Origin: Desulfallas sp. Bu1-1
GTDB taxonomy: Bacteria; Bacillota; Desulfotomaculia; Desulfotomaculales; Desulfallaceae
Length of the DNA stretch: 64,000 nucleotides
Direction of reading: 5' to 3'
NCBI RefSeq assembly: GCF_015594625.1
Contig: NZ_JADNRQ010000003.1
Coordinates: 1-64,000, forward strand
The stretch's first letter is position 1. Every line of letters starts with the position of its first letter. Below are positions 51,405 through 59,710 of this stretch, piece by piece. A program made the position numbers and the translations under genes. The notes beneath the pieces were generated by a model. That model had not been told where the DNA came from, did no database searches, and saw nothing but the letters and a program-made list of their open reading frames with translations.

Positions 51405-51641
51405 TTGGTCATATTTTCACCTGTGGTGGTCAACTTGCTTGGTTTTAAGGTAAACCTGCTTGAGCGTAATTCCATACTTAGCTTTGGTCCTGTTCAGGAA
51501 GTTGATATTTATCTTTCAACTAAACGCAACCAGGGCTTTGGCGAGCAAAACGGGGACCTAACAACCACTATAGCGCCCTTGAACATAGCTAACGACCAAG
51601 ATGTAAGTGATTCAAACTCGGCCAAAGGAAGTGTTGTTTAA
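51405..51641 (+). CDS. GerPA/GerPF-like spore protein 4
   Basis: A 78-residue protein: VIFSPVVVNLLGFKVNLLER, STKRNQGFGEQNGDLTT and NIANDQDVSDSNS. KRNQGFG is identical to protein 3, so the two arose by tandem duplication. TTG 51405 lies 9 nt after AGGAGG. Confidence 0.65.
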   Translation: MVIFSPVVVNLLGFKVNLLERNSILSFGPVQEVDIYLSTKRNQGFGEQNGDLTTTIAPLNIANDQDVSDSNSAKGSVV

Positions 51642-51684
51642 GCAGCAAAGTAAAGTAACCCCTTCACCAACGATAGGGGTTATT

Positions 51685-51891
51685 TTATTTGGGTTTATTA
51701 AAATATCCAATGGACTTGCTTTCCAAGTAATTTATAAACTCCCTGGTGACGGCGAAAAAAATCCGGGTAATGAGCTGCAATACTTCGGGGCTCAGTTCCA
51801 TGGCTTGGTAATGGAGATTCGGGTTATTTTCGCTGGAATCACAGGTATAATACGGGTATTTAATGTTTTCACGTTTTTGATTGGACTCCAC
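51685..51891 (-). CDS. Small hypothetical protein
   Basis: A 68-residue protein: charged start (ESNQKRENIKYPYYTCDSSE) and helix LSPEVLQLITRIFFAVTREFINYLES. GTG 51891 follows GAGGTG at 8 nt. No family recognised. Convergent with the last GerPA-like gene. Confidence 0.5.
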   Translation of the reverse strand: MESNQKRENIKYPYYTCDSSENNPNLHYQAMELSPEVLQLITRIFFAVTREFINYLESKSIGYFNKPK

Positions 51892-52054
51892 CTATAAACA
51901 CCTCGTATTAACGCGTATTAAGAATTATAATTATATGATATTCATCACCGCAAGCAAGTGCCACTTGGGAGGAGTTTTTCTCCAGTTCGTTCAGGCTTGG
52001 AATGTGGCGTACCGGTAATGGTCTCCGGCCGGACCAGCGATTTTTAGCAGGGTA

Positions 52055-52190
52055 TTGACAGATTAAGCAATGTTGTATTAACATATTCCCGACAACTGAA
52101 AGCTGAGCTGAGTGGAGTTGGTTGAGGTGGAAGAGATTAGACGACTCGGAGACACGGGGTGAGAACCAGCGTTTTGTGCTGGTTTTTTTT
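52055..52190 (+). promoter_or_regulatory. pab operon promoter and TRAP-like attenuator leader
   Basis: Promoter TTGACA (52055-52060), 17 bp, TTAACA (52078-52083). The leader then carries eight (G/U)AG triplets at 52105, 52110, 52115, 52124, 52133, 52138, 52149 and 52161. A terminator follows: AACCAGC (52164-52170) with GCTGGTT (52178-52184) and eight T. An antiterminator GTTGGTT (52117-52123) with AACCAGC competes and lies within the triplet zone. This is the layout of TRAP-controlled attenuation of trp and trpG/pabA genes. The middle triplets are less regular than in B. subtilis. Confidence 0.6.
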
Positions 52191-52214
52191 ATTTCCCAAA
52201 AGGGGGGGGTAAAC

Positions 52215-52805
52215 ATGATTTTACTCATTGATAATTATGATTCGTTTGTCTACAACCTGTACCAGTATTTGTCCGAGTTGGGCAAAGAGGTAAACGTTTA
52301 TCGAAATGATGAGATAACTGCGGAAGATGTGGAGGAAATGGCTCCGGAATGCATTATTCTCTCACCGGGGCCGTGCACGCCGGACGAGGCGGGTGTATGC
52401 CTGGAGCTGGTCAGCCGCTTGTCCGGAAAAATCCCCATCTTTGGCGTGTGCCTGGGACACCAGGTGATCGGACAGGCACTGGGGGGGAAGGTGGTGCGGG
52501 CGCCAAGGCCGGTGCATGGTAAAACTTCATGGATTACGCACACCGGGAGGGGTATTTATTCCGGCCTGCCCAATCCCATGCAAGTGGGTCGCTATCACTC
52601 GCTGGTGTTGGAAAACGGCAGCCTGCCCGGTTGCCTGGAGATTACCGCACGCACTGTACAAGGGGAAATCATGGGGGTGCGGCACCGCCGCTTGCCGGTG
52701 GAAGGGGTTCAATTTCACCCGGAATCGATTTTAACTACTTACGGTAAAAAACTTCTGGCCAATTACCTGCAAACCATTAAAGGGGACATGCTTTATGCCG
52801 GATAA
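52215..52805 (+). CDS. pabA: Glutamine amidotransferase subunit of aminodeoxychorismate synthase
   Basis: Supplies ammonia from glutamine to PabB; TrpG-type enzymes can also serve anthranilate synthase. 196 residues: MILLIDNYDSFVYNLYQYL, SPGPCTPDEAG, nucleophile Cys in GVCLGHQVIGQ, and His-Glu in GVQFHPESILT. ATG 52215 follows GGGGGGGG. It overlaps pabB by 11 bp. No trp genes are in view, so it may serve both pathways, consistent with the leader. Confidence 0.93.
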   Translation: MILLIDNYDSFVYNLYQYLSELGKEVNVYRNDEITAEDVEEMAPECIILSPGPCTPDEAGVCLELVSRLSGKIPIFGVCLGHQVIGQALGGKVVRAPRPVHGKTSWITHTGRGIYSGLPNPMQVGRYHSLVLENGSLPGCLEITARTVQGEIMGVRHRRLPVEGVQFHPESILTTYGKKLLANYLQTIKGDMLYAG

Positions 52806-54231
52806 ATTGCCTGTATATAAGAAACTGTCCGTGCAGCCGGGTGCGCCGGAAATATTCGAGAGGATTAAAGAGTTACCCTACCCGTTTTTACTGGATACCG
52901 GCATGCTGGTCAACGGCCTGGGGCATCATTCTTTTGTGGGGGCGGACCCCTTTATGGTAATGATTAGCAAGGGACGGCAAATTACCCTGAAAGAGAGAAA
53001 CAGGGTTTCCACTTTTTACGGTTCGCCAATGGCAGTGCTGAAAAACCTGCTGGCACGGTTTGCCATGCCGCCGGAATGCGGTTTGTTTCCCTTTAATGGC
53101 GGGGCGGTCGGTTTTTTTAGTTATGACCTGGGCAGGCAGTTTGAAAAAATCCCGGTGCTGGCTGCTGATGATCTGCAAACCCCCGATCTTTTTCTCGGGT
53201 TTTATGACGTCTTGGTGGCGGTGGATGTGCGGACCAGCGAGGTATTTATCATATCCACCGGGCTGCCGGAGCGGGGAGCCGCTGCTGTGGACCGGGCATT
53301 GCTGCGGCTGAACAATCTGGAGGAATATTTACGTGGAACTCCCGGGCCGCGCTTGCGCCGGGAACAGGATAACACCCGGAAAGATCCTTCATTGCTTGTT
53401 TCCAATTTTACTCCCGGGCGCTATTGTGAAATGGTGAGGCGGGCTATTGAATACATTTTTGCCGGAGACATTTTCCAAGTGAACTTGACCCAGCGTTTTT
53501 CCGCGCCGCAAACCGTTGATGCCTGGGAATTATACCGCAGGTTAAGGGACATCAATCCCGCCCCGTTTGCCGCCTTTTTGTCCTGTGGTGAGATCGAGGT
53601 ACTATCCGCATCACCTGAACGTTTTTTAAAGTTGGAAGGGAATAAAGTGGAAACGCGGCCCATAAAAGGTACCAGGCCCCGGGGACGGACACCCGAAGAG
53701 GATGATTGTTTGCGCCGGGAACTGTGGCACAGTGAGAAGGACCGGGCGGAGTTGATGATGATAGTGGATCTGGAACGCAATGACCTGGGCCGGGTTTGTG
53801 AGATTGGCTCGGTCAGGGTGCCGGAGCTTTATCGCCTGGAGGAATATGCCACGGTTTTTCATCTGGTTTCCACAGTTGAGGGCCGTCTGCTACCCGGCAA
53901 GGACATCACCGACCTGCTGGCCGCCTCATTTCCGGGAGGTTCCATTACCGGCGCGCCTAAAATAAGGGCTATAGAAATCATCGAGGAGATGGAGCCGGTA
54001 CGCCGTGGCATCTATACGGGTTCCATCGGGTACATCGGTTTCGACGGGCGAGCGGATCTGAATATTGTAATCAGAACCATCCTGGCCCGCGGTGGCAAAC
54101 TTTACTTCCAGGTTGGCGGAGGCATTACCGCCGACTCGGACCCGCACAAGGAATACGTAGAAACCCTGGACAAAGCCAGGGCCCTGGCTAGAGCGCTTGG
54201 TTTGGAAGCCGCGTTGGAGCAACAAGTTTAA
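52795..54231 (+). CDS. pabB: Aminodeoxychorismate synthase component I
   Basis: Converts chorismate plus ammonia to 4-amino-4-deoxychorismate for folate. 478 residues of the chorismate-binding family: VNLTQRFSA, PERFLKLEGNKVETRPIKGT then RPRG, DLERNDLGRVCE, GGSITGAPKIRAIEIIEEME, and GGGITADSDPHKEY. The Lys in PIKGT is the residue that marks PabB against TrpE (PIAGT). Confidence 0.93.
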   Translation: MPDKLPVYKKLSVQPGAPEIFERIKELPYPFLLDTGMLVNGLGHHSFVGADPFMVMISKGRQITLKERNRVSTFYGSPMAVLKNLLARFAMPPECGLFPFNGGAVGFFSYDLGRQFEKIPVLAADDLQTPDLFLGFYDVLVAVDVRTSEVFIISTGLPERGAAAVDRALLRLNNLEEYLRGTPGPRLRREQDNTRKDPSLLVSNFTPGRYCEMVRRAIEYIFAGDIFQVNLTQRFSAPQTVDAWELYRRLRDINPAPFAAFLSCGEIEVLSASPERFLKLEGNKVETRPIKGTRPRGRTPEEDDCLRRELWHSEKDRAELMMIVDLERNDLGRVCEIGSVRVPELYRLEEYATVFHLVSTVEGRLLPGKDITDLLAASFPGGSITGAPKIRAIEIIEEMEPVRRGIYTGSIGYIGFDGRADLNIVIRTILARGGKLYFQVGGGITADSDPHKEYVETLDKARALARALGLEAALEQQV

Positions 54232-54246
54232 AAAGAGGGTGGTTTT

Positions 54247-55092
54247 TTGCGCGAATTTTACCTGGTTAACGGCAAACCCGCCTCTGCTGTAACGGCGGGG
54301 GTAAGTATAAAGGATAGGGGGTTGCTTTACGGTTATAGCCTGTTCGAAACCATGCTGGTGAAAAACGGCAAACCCATGCTGCTTTTCCACCACCTGGAGA
54401 GAATAGACCGTTCGGCATCCGAGCTTGGCATAAGGTTACCCGGTGGGCGTGCCGCCTTGGCGGCTTTGTGCTGTGACGCAGTCGGCCGCTCAGGCGTAAT
54501 TGAAGGTGTGTTGCGCCTGACTGTCACCGCCGGCTCCGGCGTAAAAGAGGATGGTTGCAGTATAATATCGGTGCGGGAAGCCATACCTTACAGGAAAGAC
54601 CAGTATGAGAAAGGGGTTTCATTAATGACCCTGCATTTTCCCCGCAACGAAAGGTCTCCACTGGTTAAACACAAAACGGCCAATTACCTGGAAAACCTGT
54701 TGGGACGTCTCGAGGCGCGCCGCCGGGGATATGACGAGGGGGTTTTCCTGAACACCAGCGGCCGGGTGGCGGAAGGTACGGTGAGTAATATATTTATGGT
54801 GCGAAATGGCGAACTGCTGACGCCCCCGGTGGAAGCGGGGTTGCTGCCGGGCATCGTCCGTCGCCTGGTAATTGAAGGCGCGGCAACAGCCGGTCTGGTG
54901 TGCAAAGAAGTAAATTTTACCCGCTTGGAACTGCAACGGGCGGAGGAGTGTTTCATTACCAATTCCTTAATGGGGATAATGCCGGTTACCAGGCTGGATG
55001 ATTTGCCTGTGGGCAACGGGAAACCCGGCCCGGTCACCCTGAAAATGGCCGGGATATATCTGGCAGCTGCGTTTAAATCACAGGGTTGTTAG
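54247..55092 (+). CDS. pabC: Aminodeoxychorismate lyase (class IV PLP enzyme)
   Basis: Releases pyruvate to give p-aminobenzoate. 281 residues of fold-type IV: DRGLLYGYSLFETMLVKNG, PLP Lys in VKHKTANYLENLLGR, FLNTSGRVAEGTVSNIF and PPVEAGLLPGIVR. D-amino-acid or branched-chain transaminases share the fold, but the operon with pabA-pabB decides. TTG 54247 follows GAGGGTGG. Confidence 0.92.
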   Translation: MREFYLVNGKPASAVTAGVSIKDRGLLYGYSLFETMLVKNGKPMLLFHHLERIDRSASELGIRLPGGRAALAALCCDAVGRSGVIEGVLRLTVTAGSGVKEDGCSIISVREAIPYRKDQYEKGVSLMTLHFPRNERSPLVKHKTANYLENLLGRLEARRRGYDEGVFLNTSGRVAEGTVSNIFMVRNGELLTPPVEAGLLPGIVRRLVIEGAATAGLVCKEVNFTRLELQRAEECFITNSLMGIMPVTRLDDLPVGNGKPGPVTLKMAGIYLAAAFKSQGC

Positions 55093-55267
55093 TTGATTGC
55101 CATAGCCTTGCGGGCGCTTGCCGGCCATAAGACGTGGGCCGTGCGACACAATGCGTTTGGTTTGCCTTTTTTATCAATTCTGCCTTCGCTTGATTTTCTG
55201 TGCTAAGGATCAGCAGGATCAGGATTAAGAATAATACATAAGGATTGGCGTTAATGGAAAAATCCAA
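55073..55267 (-). CDS. Small hydrophobic sporulation-type peptide, 64 aa
   Basis: Starts MDFSINANPYVLFLILILLI, then a polar tail beginning STENQAKAELIKK. The NP-x-LFLILILL core is shared with the gene at 62642. TTG 55267 follows AAAGGAGG with ideal spacing. The last 20 bp overlap the convergent pabC end. Confidence 0.65.
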   Translation of the reverse strand: MDFSINANPYVLFLILILLILSTENQAKAELIKKANQTHCVARPTSYGRQAPARLWQSTNNPVI

Positions 55268-55293
55268 TTTACGCGACCTCCTTTACAAAAGTG

Positions 55294-55325
55294 TACCCGG
55301 GCATTAATTACCCGGGTATTTTTTT
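55294..55325 (+). terminator. Terminator after the pab operon
   Basis: TACCCGGG/CCCGGGTA with a 9-nt loop, then seven T. It lies upstream of the leftward peptide gene and serves the rightward operon. Confidence 0.75.
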
Positions 55326-55511
55326 ACCTTAAGTTACTGTCATAACCCGGTTTGTTTTCTTTTTTACCCATAATATAGCTACGGATGAAATGTGTTACAA
55401 GTTTAAAGTGTATCATCAATAAAAGTTTGTGAATAGCATGAAATATAGTTTTAAAGATCAGATGCGGAGATGAGGCAATGGGTGGGAAAATTAATATGAT
55501 GGGGGAAAATC

Positions 55512-56555
55512 ATGAATATCGAGATTAAAAGGGTTGGCAATAGCGCCGGCATGCAGGCATTTTTGGCAGTGCCATACAAAGTTTACGGTGAGAAGGCTGT
55601 CCCGCCTTCAGCCGCCAGTTTTATGACCAGTGCCCGGTTTTCGCCCTTGTTCAACCCGGGATTGGAACATATACGGTTCGCCAATTTTGTAGCGATCAAG
55701 GAGGGGCAGCCGGTAGGAAGAATAACCGCATCTATTGATAGTTTGAACCCGCGGCCGGAAGAAGGTTTTTTCGGCTCTTTCGAATGTGTTGACAGCCCGG
55801 AGGTGGCGGGATCTCTTCTAGACGCGGCGGCCGGGTGGCTGAAAAAGCAAAATAAAACCGTCATGGTGGGTCCCGCAACTTTAAATACCAACCAGCAAGT
55901 GGGAATATTAATTGAAGGTTTTGACAAGGAAATGCAAAATGAGCTTCCTTATAACCCCCCCTATTATCAAAACTTGTTGGAAGAAGCGGGGTTGGTTAAA
56001 ATACAGGATCTGGAATGTTTTAGCTGGAAGCTGCCTGAAACAATTCCCCATGCGTTTGAAAAAAAAGGACGGTTGGAAAATGTAGTTATACGGCCGGTGA
56101 ATCCCGGGTTGAGGGACGCCAGGTTAATCCAGGAAATTTATAATAAGGCTTTTTCGGAAATGTGGGGTTTTATCCCCATGTCCCTTGGTGATGTCCAGGG
56201 ATTAATGATGGGAGCGGGGCAGCATATTCCGCGCAGTTTATTTCTTATTATTGAAGTTGACCGAAAACCGGCAGCCATGTTTTTATCTATTCCTTATAAA
56301 AAGCCCAAGAAAGATGGCACTGGTGGAAAAGTTAGGCTGGCTGTCGCCGGAATTGTGCCCGAATTCAGAAAAAAAGGCTTGCACAGGCAAGGGTTGGGAG
56401 TATTTTATAAAATATGCCGGAGACTGGGCTACACTGAGGGAGAGGCTTCCCAGGTCGCCGAAAGCAATGACACTGTCAAAAGGGTGATCATAAAACCCAT
56501 ATTTGGTGGCGATGTTACAAAAATCTACCGGGTGTACCGGCGTGACCTTACTTAA
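55512..56555 (+). CDS. GNAT-like acyltransferase family protein
   Basis: A 347-residue protein of a large GNAT-related family. An N-terminal segment has IKRVGNSAGMQAFLAVPYKV, then FANFVAIKEGQPVGRITASI. A second GNAT-like part reads VRLAVAGIVPEFRKKGLHRQ (acetyl-CoA loop-like) and EASQVAESNDTV. Substrate unknown. ATG 55512 follows GGGGGAA. The GTGAATAGCATG at 55430-55441 resembles the -10 part of the sporulation promoters, so spore-stage expression is possible. Confidence 0.75.
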   Translation: MNIEIKRVGNSAGMQAFLAVPYKVYGEKAVPPSAASFMTSARFSPLFNPGLEHIRFANFVAIKEGQPVGRITASIDSLNPRPEEGFFGSFECVDSPEVAGSLLDAAAGWLKKQNKTVMVGPATLNTNQQVGILIEGFDKEMQNELPYNPPYYQNLLEEAGLVKIQDLECFSWKLPETIPHAFEKKGRLENVVIRPVNPGLRDARLIQEIYNKAFSEMWGFIPMSLGDVQGLMMGAGQHIPRSLFLIIEVDRKPAAMFLSIPYKKPKKDGTGGKVRLAVAGIVPEFRKKGLHRQGLGVFYKICRRLGYTEGEASQVAESNDTVKRVIIKPIFGGDVTKIYRVYRRDLT

Positions 56556-56566
56556 AACGGATTCTA

Positions 56567-56638
56567 TAAAGATACCAGGGTTTTTCCCCGGGTATCTTTA
56601 TATATAAATACCCCGTGGATTTAGTGCACGGGGTATTT
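56567..56638 (+). terminator. Two consecutive hairpins after the GNAT gene
   Basis: AAAGATACC...GGGTATCTTT (56567-56601) and AAATACCCCGTG...CACGGGGTATTT (56606-56638). The first ends the rightward gene; the second may serve either strand. Confidence 0.75.
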
Positions 56639-56692
56639 ACAGTTTTGTTGTCAACGCCGGTGGATGTTACAAGCGAGTTGTTTTGTTAAATG

Positions 56693-56848
56693 TTAAGCCC
56701 CTTTCTTGCCACTTTTGCCGGGTGCGACTCCCTTTTTAGGTGAGGCGCCTTTTTTTGGCGACCCGGAACCGGGTGCGGCGTCCTTTTTGGGTGTGAAACC
56801 TTTTTTAGCCGGCCCGTGAGCGGGCGCGGGACCGAAACCATAACCCAT
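56693..56848 (-). CDS. Small basic PKKG-repeat protein
   Basis: A 51-residue protein MGYGFGPAPAHGPAKKGF followed by repeats of the type (T/S)PKK(D/G)-xAPG, ending GKSGKKGA. Very basic and low complexity, like small acid-extract or coat proteins. SD AAAGGGGGG lies before ATG 56848. The MGYG start is shared with the Phe-rich peptide at 47881. Confidence 0.7.
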   Translation of the reverse strand: MGYGFGPAPAHGPAKKGFTPKKDAAPGSGSPKKGASPKKGVAPGKSGKKGA

Positions 56849-56991
56849 TTTAATCCCCCCTTTGTTTATTACCATAATATAGTGTCTGAGGCAATTTGTT
56901 ACTTGTCTAAGAAGTATTTTTACCCCCTGCTGCCGGGCCGGTTGGCATTTAACGGGCTGTAGCGGTGATGTAATAGAACAACCGGGTAAGT

Positions 56992-57019
56992 AACACTTTG
57001 TGGAATTGGTGAATAGCAT
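56992..57019 (+). promoter_or_regulatory. Shared sporulation-type promoter, copy D
   Basis: AACAC (56992-56996), 16 bp, ATAGCAT (57013-57019). Tandem with copy E, upstream of the peptide genes at 57208 and 57423. Confidence 0.45.
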
Positions 57020-57082
57020 GTAAATGTAGCCGACGTACAGTGGTACATTGACCGGGCAAGCCCAAAAAATCTATAACCTGGT

Positions 57083-57110
57083 AACACTTCAAAATGTTTC
57101 TGAATAGCAT
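57083..57110 (+). promoter_or_regulatory. Shared sporulation-type promoter, copy E
   Basis: AACAC (57083-57087), 16 bp, ATAGCAT (57104-57110). TGAATAGCATGTA is shared with copy D. About 98 bp before the peptide gene at 57208. Confidence 0.45.
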
Positions 57111-57207
57111 GTAGATATAGGGCGAAAAGAAACACCAAAGTTGCAGCATGGCGCACTAAATAAGTGCGTTTAATGCGATAAAAAAATATTAAAGGAGGAA
57201 TTTTTCA

Positions 57208-57318
57208 ATGGCTGGCGGTATTAGCTTCTATCCTGCTTTTATCCTCTTTCTGATCCTGATTCTGCTGGTATTCGGCGCAGGTTTCTTCGGCTTCGGCGGC
57301 GTAGGTTTCGAGAAGTAA
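57208..57318 (+). CDS. Small hydrophobic sporulation peptide (YjcZ-like), 36 aa
   Basis: MAGGISFYPAFILFLILILL, then VFGAGFFGFGGVGFEK. AAAGGAGGA lies 8 nt before ATG. Almost identical to the next peptide gene, including about 20 bp upstream of the start, so a recent tandem duplication. Confidence 0.78.
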   Translation: MAGGISFYPAFILFLILILLVFGAGFFGFGGVGFEK

Positions 57319-57422
57319 CCGGTTGGCAACTCATCTTGTAGACGTAATGATTAACTGGCGGCATTAACGCGCTGGCTGGCTACGTTTATGCAGTAAAAAA
57401 TATTAAAAAGGAGGAATTTTCA

Positions 57423-57533
57423 ATGGCTGGCGGTATTAGCTTCTATCCTGCTTTTATCCTCTTTCTGATCCTGGTTCTGCTGGTATTCGGCGCAGGCTTC
57501 TTTGGTTTTGGCGGAGTTGGCTTCGAGAAGTAA
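57423..57533 (+). CDS. Small hydrophobic sporulation peptide (YjcZ-like), 36 aa, second copy
   Basis: Differs from the peptide at 57208 by one residue (Val for Ile in the membrane helix). The upstream AAAATATTAAA-AGGAGGAATTTT block is also duplicated. Probably co-transcribed with the first copy. Confidence 0.78.
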   Translation: MAGGISFYPAFILFLILVLLVFGAGFFGFGGVGFEK

Positions 57534-57779
57534 ATAAAGCACGCGGTTTGGAGTTGCTGTACATGGCAACTCCAAAAATTTTTCCCGGCTTTGGCGTTTT
57601 CGGTGCCAAAAAAAAGAGGATATACCCTGAAATCATTTCCAAGGTATATCCTCTTAATACTTTTGTAATTATATCTTGTTGTTTACTGCACGTGGAGCAC
57701 GGTCATGTAAATAATAATTATAATACAATTATTTTAAGGCAGGAATAAGCACCCTCCCGGTAGAAAGTAACATTCTGGC

Positions 57780-57971
57780 TTAGGAGTACACGCACTTTAA
57801 CCGGACGCACCTGCCCCTGGAGCCTTTAAACAGGTCCCGGAACAGCCGGTCCAGTTCCTCGTGTTTCAGGCGGATCAGTCCTTCCGGGTTGACCAGGATG
57901 CCGTTGATAAATAAGCGAATATAAACGTATTCTTTAGTTTCGACCATGGTAACAAGCTTGTATTCATTCAA
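57780..57971 (-). CDS. Small conserved protein, paralogue of the gene at 23733
   Basis: A 63-residue protein: YIRLFINGILVNPEGLIRLK then EELDRLFRDLFKGSRGRCVR. It shares the DRL(F/Y)RDLF-(K/R)-(G/S)S-(R/H)GRC block with 23733-23960. TTG 57971 follows GGAGGTG. Function unknown. Confidence 0.65.
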   Translation of the reverse strand: MNEYKLVTMVETKEYVYIRLFINGILVNPEGLIRLKHEELDRLFRDLFKGSRGRCVRLKCVYS

Positions 57972-58024
57972 AATATCACCTCCCTGCCGCGGGATATTTT
58001 TGATCTATATTAGGAGGATAAGTT

Positions 58025-58747
58025 TTGAGGATTTTTGCCATCGGCGACCTGCACCTGTCATTCAGCAAGCCCGTGAACGTCGATAAATGGGATGAAAATG
58101 CGGAGTACAAGCCAATGGAAGTAATAGACCGGTCCTGGCGCCATCATGCCCGGAGGATCTATGAAAACTGGCGCCGGGTAGTTACCAAGGAAGATGTCGT
58201 GCTTGTGCCGGGCGATATTTCCTGGGCCATGCGGCTGGAGGAAGCCCGCCCGGATTTGGAATTTTTGGGGTTATTGCCGGGCCGGATCATTTGCGTGCAG
58301 GGCAACCACGATTACTGGTGGCAAAGCATTTCCCGGGTTCGGGCGGCGGTGCCGCCCAACGTGGCCTTGATCCAAAACGACCATGCCGCCCTGGCGGGTA
58401 TAAATATATGCGGTTCCAGGGGGTGGATTTGTCCCAACGGTTCGTTTTTCAAAGAAGAGGACGAAAAAATCTACCGCCGCGAATTGATCAGGATGGAGAA
58501 TTCGCTGCGCAGCGCGGGTACGGGTCGAAAAATTGTGATGATGCATTATATGCCCACCAATGAGAAACATGAATATTCGGGGTTTATCGAGCTGTTCGAA
58601 AAATACGGAGTGGAAACCGTGGTATACGGTCACCTGCATGCCCAGGCCTGCCGGTACAGGCTGCCCGACCGGGCCTGGGGCATCAACTTTTACCTGACCA
58701 GTGCCGATTACCTTGATTTTACCCCCAAATTAATCCTCGCGCTGTGA
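58025..58747 (+). CDS. Calcineurin-like metallophosphoesterase
   Basis: A 240-residue protein with the di-metal phosphoesterase motifs: FAIGDLHLS, VLVPGDISWAM, GNHDYWW, MMHYMPTN and VYGHLHA. Substrate not predictable. TTG 58025 follows AGGAGG. Its 3' end overlaps the convergent gene by 18 bp. Confidence 0.92.
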   Translation: MRIFAIGDLHLSFSKPVNVDKWDENAEYKPMEVIDRSWRHHARRIYENWRRVVTKEDVVLVPGDISWAMRLEEARPDLEFLGLLPGRIICVQGNHDYWWQSISRVRAAVPPNVALIQNDHAALAGINICGSRGWICPNGSFFKEEDEKIYRRELIRMENSLRSAGTGRKIVMMHYMPTNEKHEYSGFIELFEKYGVETVVYGHLHAQACRYRLPDRAWGINFYLTSADYLDFTPKLILAL

Positions 58748-59581
58748 ATTATCACCAGCCTTGACGAAACATTCCGGGTGTCCGAAGACAAGTTCCTTGC
58801 CGCTGCGGGCATGCAGGGCTTTGGGACCGGCCGGGATCTCCACTCCGCACACCATGCAGGGCTTCGCCTGGCGGACCGGTAAAACCACACCCTCCACCGG
58901 GTTACCCTTCCAAAGCACGCGAACCTGTTCCAGCTTGTTTTTATGCGGCCTGACGGGCGAGCAGGCGGGGTGGAAATAACAGTTCTTTTTTTTGCCGTTT
59001 TCCCTGTAACGGTATTGGACAATGGGAGTGTAGGGCAAAATCTTTTTTCGGCAGCGCGAGCAAAGGCGGGTGTGGGCGGAGTTGCCCTTTAACAGGTAGC
59101 GCAATTGTTCCGGTTTGCGGCGCACTTCCATGTCCTTGAAAAAACGGCTGCGGCTGGGATCTTCTTTCAGCCACCTATCCACCATCCGGTAAAAATCCCT
59201 GTAATTGCGATCCTCCAGTTTGATTTCCGCCGGAAAGCCGGCGGCGATGATCTGGCGGTGGAAGGCCGTTTCGGCAATCTCGTGGGCCAGGCCGTCCATT
59301 TTAACGGTTTCCCAGCGGTAGCCGTTTTCGGTCAGCCACCTGTGCAGGCCGTAAAAAATATTGCCGGAACAAACGTAGAGGTAGTCGTCCCGGGTGACTT
59401 CCGCTTTCCGCATCATTTCCACTACTTTGCGGCGGGCCATTTCCTCCATTGTAACGTTACGGTCCCAGGTCAGGGGGAGAAAACTCTTATAAATCCGGCG
59501 GGGATTTTCACAGACAAGCACCAGCACTTCTGAAAAAGCCCTGCAGCCACCGCCCGCGTCTTCAATATACCAGTATCTCAT
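58730..59581 (-). CDS. Unknown protein with two C-terminal zinc-binding modules
   Basis: A 283-residue protein without a family I recognise. The N-terminal domain includes YWYIEDAGGGCRAFSEVLVL and DDYLYVCSGNIFYGLHRWL. The C-terminal part has two similar treble-clef-like modules: CSRCRKKILPYTP...YFHPAC, and CMVCGVEIPAG...FGHPEC. The repeated CxxC...HP(A/E)C spacing suggests two structural zinc sites. SD ACGGAGG precedes ATG 59581. Confidence 0.7.
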   Translation of the reverse strand: MRYWYIEDAGGGCRAFSEVLVLVCENPRRIYKSFLPLTWDRNVTMEEMARRKVVEMMRKAEVTRDDYLYVCSGNIFYGLHRWLTENGYRWETVKMDGLAHEIAETAFHRQIIAAGFPAEIKLEDRNYRDFYRMVDRWLKEDPSRSRFFKDMEVRRKPEQLRYLLKGNSAHTRLCSRCRKKILPYTPIVQYRYRENGKKKNCYFHPACSPVRPHKNKLEQVRVLWKGNPVEGVVLPVRQAKPCMVCGVEIPAGPKALHARSGKELVFGHPECFVKAGDNSQRED

Positions 59582-59710
59582 TTAATAGCCTCCGTGATGG
59601 TTAAAAAGATTGTCACTACCTGATTTAGGTTCTGGTTAGCATGTTGGTGTTATGATATATTATAACATAGAGGAATTATAATATCTTTTTTTCTAAGGGG
59701 GAGGGCGCCA

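Noticed and set aside
51607-51897. A rightward 96-codon frame over 51607-51897
   Set aside because: It overlaps the end of a GerPA-like gene and is antisense to a better-supported small gene with an SD.
56606-56638. CRISPR-like or mobile repeat near the GNAT gene
   Set aside because: It is a simple pair of hairpins best read as terminators.
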